A stretch of 63,789 nucleotides of DNA, taken from positions 1 to 63,789 of the forward strand of contig CAWEQO010000016.1 of NCBI GenBank assembly GCA_963811225.1, written 5' to 3'. The notes beneath the pieces were generated by a model. That model made no database searches. It was not told the origin of the DNA and worked only from the letters and a program-made list of their open reading frames with translations. The stretch is from CAWEQO01 sp963811225. GTDB taxonomy: Bacteria > Chloroflexota > Anaerolineae > Anaerolineales > Anaerolineaceae. The position numbers were made by a program, and so were the translations under genes. Positions 16,655-23,985 of this stretch are shown here, piece after piece (position 1 is the stretch's first letter; each line of letters starts with the position of its first letter).

Positions 16655-17383
16655 TTAGTCTTGACGAAAAGGGATCGCCTGCGGGACCAGCCAGGTTTTC
16701 AGCATCTCGGTGTCGAACAGGGCCAACGATCCGGGTTCGGCTCCGAGCACGCGCTCGAGGGCGCTGGTATGGGCTGCGATGCTCTGCTCGATTTGCTCGT
16801 AGCCTTGCAGGCGCTCGGCTTCGCTCGGTTTGTGGACCAGTTCCAGGAAGGCGCCCCCAATGGAATCGCCCATGCCCTGGAACAGCGACAGCAGCACCTC
16901 GCCAATCTGGTCGGGGTAGGGGGTCGAGAAGACGCCCTCGGCGACGCCCTGGCGGATAATCAACGCCAGCATGGGGGTGAACTGCCGCATGGTGGCGAGC
17001 ATCATTTTCTGACGGAGCAAAGCGTTTTCGTCGGCATACCAGGCGCGCAGCAGCACGAGCAAGAAATCCTTGCGGTCTGTTTTCCAGGCTGCGATGGAGC
17101 CAAAGAAGCGCTCGAACTTTTCCAGAGCGCCCAGGTCGGGGTCCTCGACGATCGGCAGGACGACTTCCAGGGCCGCTGCGGAGGTGCGTTCCACCAGCGC
17201 TTCGAGCAGGCGCTGCTTGGAGTCGAAGTAGTGGTAGAAAGCGCCTTTAGAGATCTGCAGCGCGTTCAGGATATCCTGAATGGTGGCTTGTTCGTAACCT
17301 TTCGTATAGAAAAGGCCCTGGACCACATCCAGGATCTCGTTGCGGCGGGTATTAAATTCTGCTTCGTTAAACGTGCGTGCCAT
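16655..17383 (-). CDS. TetR/AcrR family transcriptional regulator
   Basis: A 242-residue regulator. The N-terminal helix-turn-helix (ILDVVQGLFYTKGYEQATIQ, then DILNALQISKGAFYHYFDSK) is a textbook TetR domain; the C-terminal ligand-binding part is not assignable. It is transcribed with the ABC export genes downstream and divergently from the sugar isomerase-like gene. Matching palindromes lie in both promoters (17401-17413 and 17480-17492), so it probably represses itself, the pump and perhaps the divergent gene. Confidence 0.92.
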   Translation of the reverse strand: MARTFNEAEFNTRRNEILDVVQGLFYTKGYEQATIQDILNALQISKGAFYHYFDSKQRLLEALVERTSAAALEVVLPIVEDPDLGALEKFERFFGSIAAWKTDRKDFLLVLLRAWYADENALLRQKMMLATMRQFTPMLALIIRQGVAEGVFSTPYPDQIGEVLLSLFQGMGDSIGGAFLELVHKPSEAERLQGYEQIEQSIAAHTSALERVLGAEPGSLALFDTEMLKTWLVPQAIPFRQD

Positions 17384-17400
17384 GTTTTTGCCTTTATTAG

Positions 17401-17453
17401 ACCGACCGGCGGTTTATTATCTAGAGTATATCTGGAAGTGGACAGGATGTCAA
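17401..17453 (-). promoter_or_regulatory. Promoter of the tetR-ABC operon with candidate TetR operator
   Basis: On the minus strand TTGACA (17448-17453), a 17-base spacer and TATACT (17425-17430) form a near-consensus promoter. Just downstream, 17401-17413 reads ACCGACCGGCGGT, an imperfect 13-base palindrome similar to the one at 17480-17492. Confidence 0.75.
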
Positions 17454-17479
17454 GATGTTGGGCGGGGAAGCGGCTCTGC

Positions 17480-17518
17480 CAACCGTCGGTTGACATTCAA
17501 CTTAATTTTCTCTATACT
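17480..17518 (+). promoter_or_regulatory. Promoter of the isomerase-like gene with overlapping palindromic operator
   Basis: TTGACA (17490-17495), a 17-base spacer and TATACT (17513-17518) form a near-consensus promoter 40 bases upstream of the ATG at 17558. The -35 box overlaps the end of a perfect 13-base palindrome, CAACCGTCGGTTG (17480-17492), a likely binding site for the divergently encoded TetR protein. Confidence 0.75.
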
Positions 17519-17557
17519 GGCGTTGATTGGAATTTCCGACCAGGCAAAGGATTACAA

Positions 17558-18964
17558 ATGAAGAAAACGACTTTTGCACTATTTTTTGGCAACCGTGGCT
17601 TTTTCCCAGCCTCGCTCATCGCCGAAGCGCGAGAAGAGATGCGGCGTGAACTGAATGCGTTGGGGCACGAGGTATTGATATTGGATGAATTGGCGACGTG
17701 CTACGGCGCAGTCGAGACGCCGCGCGAGGGTGAGGTGTACGCCAACTTCCTGCGTGAGAATCGCGGCAAGTTTGGGGAAGTCATCGTGTCGCTGCCAAAC
17801 TTTGGCGACGAGACCGGGGCGGTGGCGGCGCTGGCGGAAGCGGGCGTGCCGATCTGGATCCAGGCCTACCCCGACGAGTTTGATAAGATGGGACCCGAGC
17901 TGCGGCGGGATTCGTTCTGCGGCAAGATTTCGATCATGGACGTGTTCCGGCAGTATGGCGTGAAGTATACGGCGATGAAGCCGCATACGGTCAGGCCGGG
18001 CACGGAACGCTTTAAACAGAACGTCGACCAGTTTGACCGGGTGTGCCAGGTAGTCAAAGGGGTCAAGGGCATGGTTGTCGGCGCAATTGGGGCGCGCACG
18101 ACGCCGTTCAAGACAGTGCGCATCGATGAGGTGTCCTTGCAGCGGCATGGCATCACGGTGGAAACCTTCGATATGTCGGATATTTTTCATCGGATGCGAA
18201 CGGTCGATGCCGGGAAGGACGCCTACAGGGAGAAAGCGGAAGGGCTGCGCAGCTACACTCGCTGGGATGGCGTGCCAGAGAAGGCGTTCGAAAACATCGT
18301 GCGGCTGGGTGTAACGCTCGATCAGGTGGTGGAAGAAGCCCAGCTGGATGCGATGGCGATTCGTTGCTGGACCGAAATCCAGCTGCAAATGGGCATCTCA
18401 CCCTGTGTGGCGATGGGTATGCTCAACGATCAAGGCCTGGCGTCGGCCTGCGAGGTGGACCTGGGCAACGCCGTGACCATGAAAGCGCTCAACCTGGCGT
18501 CTTATAACCCGGTGGGCTTGCTGGATTGGAACAACAATTACGGCGACGAGGACGAGAAGTGCGTTCTGTTCCACTGCGGACCGCTGCCGGCCAGCATGAT
18601 GCAGGGCAAGGGACTGGTGACCGATCATGCCATCCTGAAGAACTCGGTTGGTGAGGGGAATGCTTATGGCCCTAATACCGGGCGCATCCGCCCAATGGAC
18701 TTCACCTTCGGCAGTTTGATGACCGACGAGGGCGCAGTCAGGTTGTACCTGGGCGAAGGCCGCTTCACCAACGACCCAATCCCGGAAAATTACTTCGGCG
18801 TTGCCGGGGTTGCGCATATTCGTAATCTGCAAGACGTGCTGCTGCACGTGGGCGTGAACGGACACCGCCATCACGTCAGCATTACCGAGGGATGCGTACA
18901 GGAGCCGATGCGCGAGGCGCTTGGCAATTACCTTGGCTTCGAGGTGGAGCTGCCCCAGGGATAA
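17558..18964 (+). CDS. L-fucose/L-arabinose isomerase family protein
   Basis: A 468-residue protein of the FucI/AraA fold. It shows the family layout: an N-terminal substrate-binding Rossmann part (LFFGNRGFFPASLIAEARE), the middle part with MVVGAIGARTTPFKTVRIDE, and a C-terminal part with LDWNNNYGDEDEKCVLFHCG and HRHHVSITEG, which supply metal ligands (Glu, Asp, His). The reaction is likely isomerisation of an aldose (fucose, arabinose or another sugar) to its ketose; the substrate is not certain. The reading frame is open far upstream, but the promoter at 17490-17518 and the change in protein character put the start at the ATG at 17558. There is no clear Shine-Dalgarno. Confidence 0.8.
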   Translation: MKKTTFALFFGNRGFFPASLIAEAREEMRRELNALGHEVLILDELATCYGAVETPREGEVYANFLRENRGKFGEVIVSLPNFGDETGAVAALAEAGVPIWIQAYPDEFDKMGPELRRDSFCGKISIMDVFRQYGVKYTAMKPHTVRPGTERFKQNVDQFDRVCQVVKGVKGMVVGAIGARTTPFKTVRIDEVSLQRHGITVETFDMSDIFHRMRTVDAGKDAYREKAEGLRSYTRWDGVPEKAFENIVRLGVTLDQVVEEAQLDAMAIRCWTEIQLQMGISPCVAMGMLNDQGLASACEVDLGNAVTMKALNLASYNPVGLLDWNNNYGDEDEKCVLFHCGPLPASMMQGKGLVTDHAILKNSVGEGNAYGPNTGRIRPMDFTFGSLMTDEGAVRLYLGEGRFTNDPIPENYFGVAGVAHIRNLQDVLLHVGVNGHRHHVSITEGCVQEPMREALGNYLGFEVELPQG

Positions 18965-18977
18965 GAATTGAGAGAGC

Positions 18978-19013
18978 AGAGAGTGGAGAGCGGGTCGAAG
19001 CTCTCCACTCTCT
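18978..19013. terminator. Inverted repeat, 14-bp perfect stem
   Basis: Arms 18978-18991 and 19000-19013 are perfectly complementary around an 8-nt loop, 14 bases after the stop of the isomerase-like gene. The purine-rich left arm resembles those of the longer terminators in the window. Confidence 0.7.
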
Positions 19014-19045
19014 ACTTTAACATGAGCTGCTCAACCCAAAGCTCG

Positions 19046-19116
19046 CTCCGTGCGGAGCCCCTCGGCCTCTGAGACTGGTAAGCGTACCCGGCGGGTAGAG
19101 GGAGCTCCGCAAGGAG
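19046..19116. repeat. Imperfect long inverted repeat followed by a T-run
   Basis: The segment 19046-19063 is nearly complementary to 19098-19116 with one mismatch and a bulge; inside the left arm GCTCCG-TG-CGGAGC is itself palindromic and the loop holds a small TACCC/GGGTA hairpin. T5 follows at 19123-19127. It may be a second terminator between the convergent genes or a REP-like element. Confidence 0.5.
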
Positions 19117-19125
19117 AGGCTGTTT

Positions 19126-20163
19126 TTAAGGAATGACGGTTTTCGGGTGGATCACGTAGAGGTAACGGGCGACGCGGCTGCTTCCCACATATTCCTGGTG
19201 GGCTTCGGCTTCGCCTCCACGACGCTGCCACAGCCAGAGGTTGCCCTCGGCTTCGAACGCGGAGCGCATTTGACCGGCGACCTGACGCTTGCGGATCCAA
19301 TGCCGGGCCTCCTCAGTGGAGTAGTCGCCCGTTTCATACGGCAGTGACAACTCGTTTAAGGCCTGCGCAAAGCGGGTCGAGCGGGGTTGGAGCAGCTCCG
19401 CAGGCTCGTTTGCGCTCAGCCAAACAGAATAGAGGACGTAGAGCTTGCCGGAGGGTTTCAGCCAATCCAGGATGCGGGTCAGAAAAACCGGCGCATCTCC
19501 TGCGAAGTAAACCCCATCGATGATCAGGATGGCGTCGAAGCTGGCGGGCGGAAAGTCGACCGTGGTCATGTCGGCGGCCAGGAAGTGCAGGCGCTCGAGC
19601 TGGTGGTTGGCGGCCGCCAACGAATCCGCCCAGGCGATGCCCTCCTCGGCAATGTCGACCCCGGTGGCGGATGCGCCGGTTTGGGTGGCGATGTAGGCGG
19701 TCACCGCGCCGCTGCCACAACCAAGCTCCAGGAAGGACCGGACGCCATCTTCCTTCAGTCGCGCCGCCAGGTCATCCACCTGGCGCATGTCCGCCATGCC
19801 ATGCTGGCACAGGTCGCGGCCGTAGACCTGCTCACAGAAGCGGGCGTGGGCCGGGCTGCGGCGGGCGCGATGGAAGAACTCGTTGTAGGCATACAGGTAA
19901 CGGGGGTGAGCCTGGCGTAGTTCAGCGGCGCGGACCGCTCCGGCTGGGGTCAGGGAAAGCCGGTCACTTTGCAGGCCGGCAAAGCCCTGCGCTTGCAGCT
20001 CGGCAGCTGCGCCGGACCAGTCGAGGCGGTAGATGCCAAAGTAAGCGTCGCCGGTAGTCTGAATTGCGTCAAGGGCTTGCGGGTCGGTAGGGCCTTGCTG
20101 GTTCTGTTTGGATGACATGAAAGCCGAGAGGAGAAATTGCTCGGCTGGGGTAAGGTCGGGCAT
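19126..20163 (-). CDS. SAM-dependent class I methyltransferase
   Basis: A 345-residue protein. Residues about 1-120 form an extra N-terminal domain without recognisable motif. The methyltransferase core has the SAM-binding motif FLELGCGSGAVTAYIA (motif I), GVDIAEEGIAWA (motif II), AADMTTVDFPPASFDAILII and a YFAGD-containing loop. The C-terminal part has an ATP-independent lid-like region rich in Arg and Trp. The substrate is unknown. Its ATG overlaps the stop of the acetyltransferase gene by one base (TAATG), so the two are coupled. Confidence 0.82.
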   Translation of the reverse strand: MPDLTPAEQFLLSAFMSSKQNQQGPTDPQALDAIQTTGDAYFGIYRLDWSGAAAELQAQGFAGLQSDRLSLTPAGAVRAAELRQAHPRYLYAYNEFFHRARRSPAHARFCEQVYGRDLCQHGMADMRQVDDLAARLKEDGVRSFLELGCGSGAVTAYIATQTGASATGVDIAEEGIAWADSLAAANHQLERLHFLAADMTTVDFPPASFDAILIIDGVYFAGDAPVFLTRILDWLKPSGKLYVLYSVWLSANEPAELLQPRSTRFAQALNELSLPYETGDYSTEEARHWIRKRQVAGQMRSAFEAEGNLWLWQRRGGEAEAHQEYVGSSRVARYLYVIHPKTVIP

Positions 20164-20699
20164 TATTTACTCCATTCATGGGCGAGGATGGCGTAAATCA
20201 GTGTGTCCCACCAGCGGTTTTTGAAGTGCTCGTTCTCGCGCAGGTGACCCTCCAGGCGCATGCCAAGCTTTTCCAGAACGCGAGCCGAGGCGGTGTTCTC
20301 GGCGATGCAGGTGGCCCAGACGCGATGGACGTTCAACTGGGTGAAGCCAAAGCGGAGGATAGCCTTTGCGGCTTCGGTGGCGTATCCGTGACCCCAGCGC
20401 TGGGGAGAGATCTCGTAGCCAATATCCGCGCTGTTGGACTCGGTGCTGTCCTTGCGGATGCCGCAGTTGCCGACCAGCTCGCCGTTGGATTTGAGGGTGA
20501 CGGCCAGTTGGAACTTGGTGCGCGGCTCGGTCTGCTGCTGAATAATGAAGCGCGAGACAAACATGCGCACGTCCTCTGGGGAGCGCCCGGTCCACGGATA
20601 GTAGCGCAGGTAGAGCGGATCACGCTGATAAGCCAGCACGGCTTGCCAGTCGCTGTCGACGAACTCGCGCAGGATCAGACGCTCGGTTAGCAGTTCCAT
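20163..20699 (-). CDS. GNAT N-acetyltransferase (RimJ/RimL-like)
   Basis: A 178-residue acetyltransferase of the RimJ/RimL/SpeG-like GNAT group. It starts MELLTERLILREF, the usual beginning, and has GNCGIRKDS, IGYEISPQRWGHGYATEA (acetyl-CoA pyrophosphate loop, R/QxxGxG/A variant) and NTASARVLEKLGMRLEG near the C-terminus. Such enzymes acetylate amino groups of proteins, aminoglycosides or small amines. An open frame extends far upstream, but a good promoter whose -10 ends 11 bases before this ATG puts the transcript start only about four bases upstream, so translation would be nearly leaderless. Confidence 0.88.
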   Translation of the reverse strand: MELLTERLILREFVDSDWQAVLAYQRDPLYLRYYPWTGRSPEDVRMFVSRFIIQQQTEPRTKFQLAVTLKSNGELVGNCGIRKDSTESNSADIGYEISPQRWGHGYATEAAKAILRFGFTQLNVHRVWATCIAENTASARVLEKLGMRLEGHLRENEHFKNRWWDTLIYAILAHEWSK

Positions 20700-20709
20700 C
20701 TCAAAAACC

Positions 20710-20739
20710 ATTATACCGATTCGGTTACCTTCATGTAAA
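20710..20739 (-). promoter_or_regulatory. Promoter of the acetyltransferase-methyltransferase pair
   Basis: On the minus strand TTTACA (20734-20739), an 18-base spacer and a perfect TATAAT (20710-20715). The predicted +1 at about 20703 leaves a leader of roughly four bases before the ATG at 20699. Confidence 0.6.
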
Positions 20740-20792
20740 TCCTGGGCCGCAGTTACAATAGAGGACACTAACAAGACTGGGAGGAATGACGG

Positions 20793-21563
20793 ATGGTAGA
20801 GCGAGTGAATGTGATTACCGGAGCAAGTTCGGGGATTGGGGCCGAGCTGGCACTGCAGCTGGCAGCCCGCGGGGAGTATGTGGCGCTGGCGGCGCGGCGG
20901 AAAGATCGGCTCGAGCGGGTGGCCGAGCAGTGTGGCGAGAAGGCGCTGGTGGTGGTGACGGACGTCACCCGGCGGGAGCAGGTCGATCATCTGCGAGATG
21001 AAGCGCTGCGGGCGTTTGGGCACGTGGATGTATGGGTCAACAACGCCGGGCGGGGCATTGGCCGTTCGGTGCTGGAGCTGACCGACGAGGACTTTGACGA
21101 GATGATGGCGGTCAACACAAAATCGGCGCTGTACGGGATGCAGGCGATCGTGCCACACTTCCAGAAGCGCGGCACGGGGCACCTGATCAACGTCTCCTCG
21201 GCCTTGAGCCGGCTGCCCTTTGCCACCTACCGCTCAGCTTACAGCGCAGCCAAGGCGGCGCTCAACAGCCTGACCACACACATGCGCTGGGATCTGCGCC
21301 AGGAGTATCCGAACATTCATGTGACGCTGGTCATGCCGCCGGCGGTGTCGACCGAGTTTGCCGAGAGCGCGCTGTATGGCACACCCGGGCTGCACGGGGC
21401 CGGTCAGCGCGGCACGCTGCAAACGCCGGAGGAGGTGGCTGCGACGATTGTGGATGCGATTGACCACCCCAGACCGGAGCTGTATACCAATCCGCAGCAG
21501 GCAGTCATGGTGGCGCAGTTTTACTCGGATTTGGAAGGTTTTGAGGCAAACCTGCGTAGATAA
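20793..21563 (+). CDS. Short-chain dehydrogenase/reductase (SDR)
   Basis: A 256-residue classical SDR. The NAD(P)-binding motif TGASSGIGAELA lies near residues 9-20, NNAGRGIG near 88-95, and the catalytic residues are Ser in NVSSALSR and Tyr/Lys in YRSAYSAAKAAL. The ATG at 20793 has GGGAGGA nine bases upstream. An Arg-rich stretch (AARRKDR) after the second beta strand suggests NADP preference. The substrate is not known. The C-terminal part after PPAVSTEF resembles the DltE/YqjQ-like subgroup of SDRs. It stands alone, divergent from the acetyltransferase. Confidence 0.9.
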   Translation: MVERVNVITGASSGIGAELALQLAARGEYVALAARRKDRLERVAEQCGEKALVVVTDVTRREQVDHLRDEALRAFGHVDVWVNNAGRGIGRSVLELTDEDFDEMMAVNTKSALYGMQAIVPHFQKRGTGHLINVSSALSRLPFATYRSAYSAAKAALNSLTTHMRWDLRQEYPNIHVTLVMPPAVSTEFAESALYGTPGLHGAGQRGTLQTPEEVAATIVDAIDHPRPELYTNPQQAVMVAQFYSDLEGFEANLRR

Positions 21564-21584
21564 AAAGGGGATGGCTGGATGTAT

Positions 21585-21618
21585 AAAAACTGCCCGGAGT
21601 ATTCTCCGGGCAGTTTTT
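21585..21618. terminator. Bidirectional intrinsic terminator
   Basis: Arms 21585-21599 and 21604-21618 are perfectly complementary over 15 bp with a TATT loop, with A5 on the left and T5 on the right inside the stem. It separates the convergent SDR and substrate-binding protein genes. Confidence 0.9.
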
Positions 21619-21639
21619 GAATTGCGTGGCGATCGGGAA

Positions 21640-23565
21640 TTACTTCCAGATCTGGTAGGAGTCGGCCAGGTAAGGCACATACTCGTTGGTGGCGTGCATG
21701 TAGAAGAACAGCGGCACATATTCCACGTTGAAGCCAATCACGGTGAACGAGGCCGGCAGGTTGTCGGCGATGTAGGTGTTGAAATGGCCCTTGGGTGGCT
21801 GAACGTACGGGTAGCAGTGGTTGAAGACCTTATTGTTGGGATCAACCGGCTTGAGGGTGCCGTCGAGCAGCTGCATGGAGACGTAGTTGTCGGCGCCCAT
21901 GTTGTTCTTCCAGATCGGATCGGTCCAGGGCAGCCAGCCGGTGACGCGGTCGGCGGTGTCGATCGGGTCGGTGGTATAGCGTTCCCACAGCGGCACGGTG
22001 AACAGTTCCTCGTTGTAGAGCTTCACCATGGTTTCGATGTAGGGTTTCTGCACTTCAGGATCCATACCCTGCGAGATGTTATCGGTCAGTTCTTTCAAAT
22101 TGACCTGCTCGCCATCCGGGGTGGTCCAATCCAGCGGGAAGCCGATGCCGGGTTGACCTTCGCTGCTAGGATCGTTGAAGGGCGTACCCAGAACGTATTC
22201 GTAGGAGCGGTAGGGATGGGGCGGGTTGTACAGGAAGCCGATGTCCATCAGCAGCTCGAACTCGCCGTTCTGCTTGATGTTGGCGCGCTCGCTGTCCTGA
22301 TAGGGCTGAACCTCAACCTTGATGCCGAAGTTGGTCAGCTGTTCGGCAGCGTTGGTGGAAGAACCAACGTAGTCGATCCAGGTACCGGGTACCCACAGCT
22401 TGTATTCCATCTTCTTGCCGGTGTCATCGTACCAGCCGTCGGCTTTCTTGACCATACCGGCCTGCGCCAGCAGATCTTCAGCCTTAGCCCAGTCTTTCTG
22501 ATAGGTGTTGAGGCTGTTATAAATATCGGGGTTTACCCAGCCTTCCACGGCGGTGTCGGGCATACCGCCCATGTACTTGACGGGCTTGGCAGCGTCGCCG
22601 AAGGCGACGATCGCATTCTCTTCACGGTCGATGATATAAGCGAAGGCCTGACGGACTTCCTTGATCTCGAACGGGTGTACCCGGTAGTTGAACTCGATGC
22701 TCGGACCGTTGCCCATCGGAGCCTGCATGATGTACAGGTTGGGCAGGTTCTTGAAGCCTTCGAGAACGGCCGGCGGGTAGGCATGGGTGGAGTAATCCAC
22801 CTCGCCCGTTTGGGTCAGGGGGGTGCAGGCGTTGGTCTCACCGTAGTAGACCAGGATTTTGTCGAAGTCGATCTTGTCAGCGTTGTAACCCAGGGGGTTC
22901 TTGACCAGCTCGACCTGCGCTTCCGAATAGGTGGACATATCGGGGATGAAGGGGCCAGAAACGACTGCCTCGGTGGGTTTGAAGGCGTTGAACTCGGCCC
23001 ACCAGGCGGTGAAGCCTTCGTCAGCCTTGCGGTCCACGGCAGCGGCGCGGTACTCACCGGCCTTGTCCATCCACTCGCCAAAGACCGAATAGGGGTAAAC
23101 CAGCTCGGTCCGCAGCAGGTAGCGGAGGATGCGCATGGAGAGGTCGTTCATGTAGAAGACAACCGTGGTTTCGTCAACAGCCTGGATGTCATCCAACCAG
23201 GTCCAGACAGCGGCGTTGTTCGCCCAGCTGAGGTTGTAGGAGCCGACGATATCATGGGCGGTCAGGTCAGTGCCATCGCTCCACTTTAGATCGGGTTTGA
23301 GGGTGACGGTGACGACATGGCCCTCATAATTGACGTCGATCTGGTCGGCGATTGAGGATTCCGCAGGCGCCGCAGTTGGTTGTTCGACGGCAGGGGCTTG
23401 CGTGGGCTGCTCTACAGCGGGGGCTTGCGTGGGCTGTGCGGCGGCTGGCGCAGGCGCTTCAGTTGCAGCAGCGGGTTCGGCCACGGGCGTCGCTGCCGGG
23501 GTGCATGCCGTTAACAGCATGGCCAGTACAACGATGAGAGAAGCGAACCGAAACGACTTTTTCAT
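21640..23565 (-). CDS. ABC transporter substrate-binding lipoprotein, family 5, apparently circularly permuted
   Basis: A 641-residue SBP_bac_5 (peptide/oligosaccharide-type) lipoprotein. The signal ends in lipobox LLTAC (Cys21), followed by a Pro/Ala/Gln linker with a tandem QPTQAPAVE repeat. The globular part starts at about residue 78 with VVTVTLKPDLKWSDGTDLTA, which in normal family members comes some 60-80 residues into the mature protein. The segment that usually precedes it, ending LYEPLF-Y-x-GEYIPWLAESYE, is found instead at the extreme C-terminus: NVEYVPLFFYMHATNEY and YVPYLADSYQIWK (21643-21789). It is the last gene of the GntR-ABC operon. Given the divergent genes, the ligand is probably a muropeptide or MurNAc-containing sugar; that is inference. 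Confidence 0.85.
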   Translation of the reverse strand: MKKSFRFASLIVVLAMLLTACTPAATPVAEPAAATEAPAPAAAQPTQAPAVEQPTQAPAVEQPTAAPAESSIADQIDVNYEGHVVTVTLKPDLKWSDGTDLTAHDIVGSYNLSWANNAAVWTWLDDIQAVDETTVVFYMNDLSMRILRYLLRTELVYPYSVFGEWMDKAGEYRAAAVDRKADEGFTAWWAEFNAFKPTEAVVSGPFIPDMSTYSEAQVELVKNPLGYNADKIDFDKILVYYGETNACTPLTQTGEVDYSTHAYPPAVLEGFKNLPNLYIMQAPMGNGPSIEFNYRVHPFEIKEVRQAFAYIIDREENAIVAFGDAAKPVKYMGGMPDTAVEGWVNPDIYNSLNTYQKDWAKAEDLLAQAGMVKKADGWYDDTGKKMEYKLWVPGTWIDYVGSSTNAAEQLTNFGIKVEVQPYQDSERANIKQNGEFELLMDIGFLYNPPHPYRSYEYVLGTPFNDPSSEGQPGIGFPLDWTTPDGEQVNLKELTDNISQGMDPEVQKPYIETMVKLYNEELFTVPLWERYTTDPIDTADRVTGWLPWTDPIWKNNMGADNYVSMQLLDGTLKPVDPNNKVFNHCYPYVQPPKGHFNTYIADNLPASFTVIGFNVEYVPLFFYMHATNEYVPYLADSYQIWK

Positions 23566-23633
23566 TTGATTCTCCTTCGAATTCAATATCAGCATGATCT
23601 TGCAAGATTTGATGAGCGAAGTAACCACCGAGT

Positions 23634-23694
23634 TCATTGAGATGCAGTCCGGTCAGGGAGAGCTCTCACTTCTTGGATAACCATCACCTCCTTA
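23634..23694 (-). promoter_or_regulatory. Intercistronic strong Shine-Dalgarno with a 16-codon mini-ORF
   Basis: TAAGGAGGTG (23685-23694), a full complement to the 16S 3' end, is followed at once by an ATG opening a 16-codon frame (MVIQEVRALP...) that ends at 23634. It lies 120 bases upstream of the binding-protein gene. The spacing of two bases is short for translation, so it may instead be a ribosome-docking mRNA stabiliser. A CTGCAGA/TCTGCAG hairpin (23714-23729) lies just upstream. Confidence 0.4.
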
Positions 23695-23795
23695 TCGCCA
23701 TGGCGGTTCTGAACTGCAGAGATCTGCAGGCGCTGCCAGTGAGGGGGTCGGGCAGAAGCCTGCGGCAAAGGGCCCGAAAAGGCCAAATCAACCAC

Positions 23796-23981
23796 TTATT
23801 TGTTCGCCTTGCGCACCAGGATGATGATCACAACCAGCATCACGACCCCGACGATCAGGCTGAACAGGTCAATGTAATAAGCCGCGGTTCCCGGATGGAG
23901 GAAAGTCAAAAGCACCAGGGACATCAGGGTAATACCGATGGCTAATGTGAACCAAAACTTTCCCGATTCAGGGCTGATCAT
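23796..23981 (-). CDS. 61-residue two-helix membrane protein of the ABC operon
   Basis: A small protein, mostly two hydrophobic helices (FWFTLAIGITLMSLVLLTFL and LFSLIVGVVMLVVIIILV) ending in positively charged RKANK. It starts five bases after the stop of the upstream ATPase gene with GAGGG in front, which supports translation as part of the operon. I do not recognise a family. It might be an accessory subunit of the transporter; nothing in the sequence shows a function. Confidence 0.65.
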   Translation of the reverse strand: MISPESGKFWFTLAIGITLMSLVLLTFLHPGTAAYYIDLFSLIVGVVMLVVIIILVRKANK

Positions 23982-23985
23982 GCGA

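Noticed and set aside
16613..17557. Upstream extension of the isomerase-like frame (315 codons)
   Set aside because: Runs antisense through the TetR gene; a promoter and ATG at 17490-17558 define the real start.
19031..19300. 89-codon frame in the gap after the isomerase-like gene
   Set aside because: Lies over an inverted repeat and overlaps the methyltransferase gene out of frame; no coding character.
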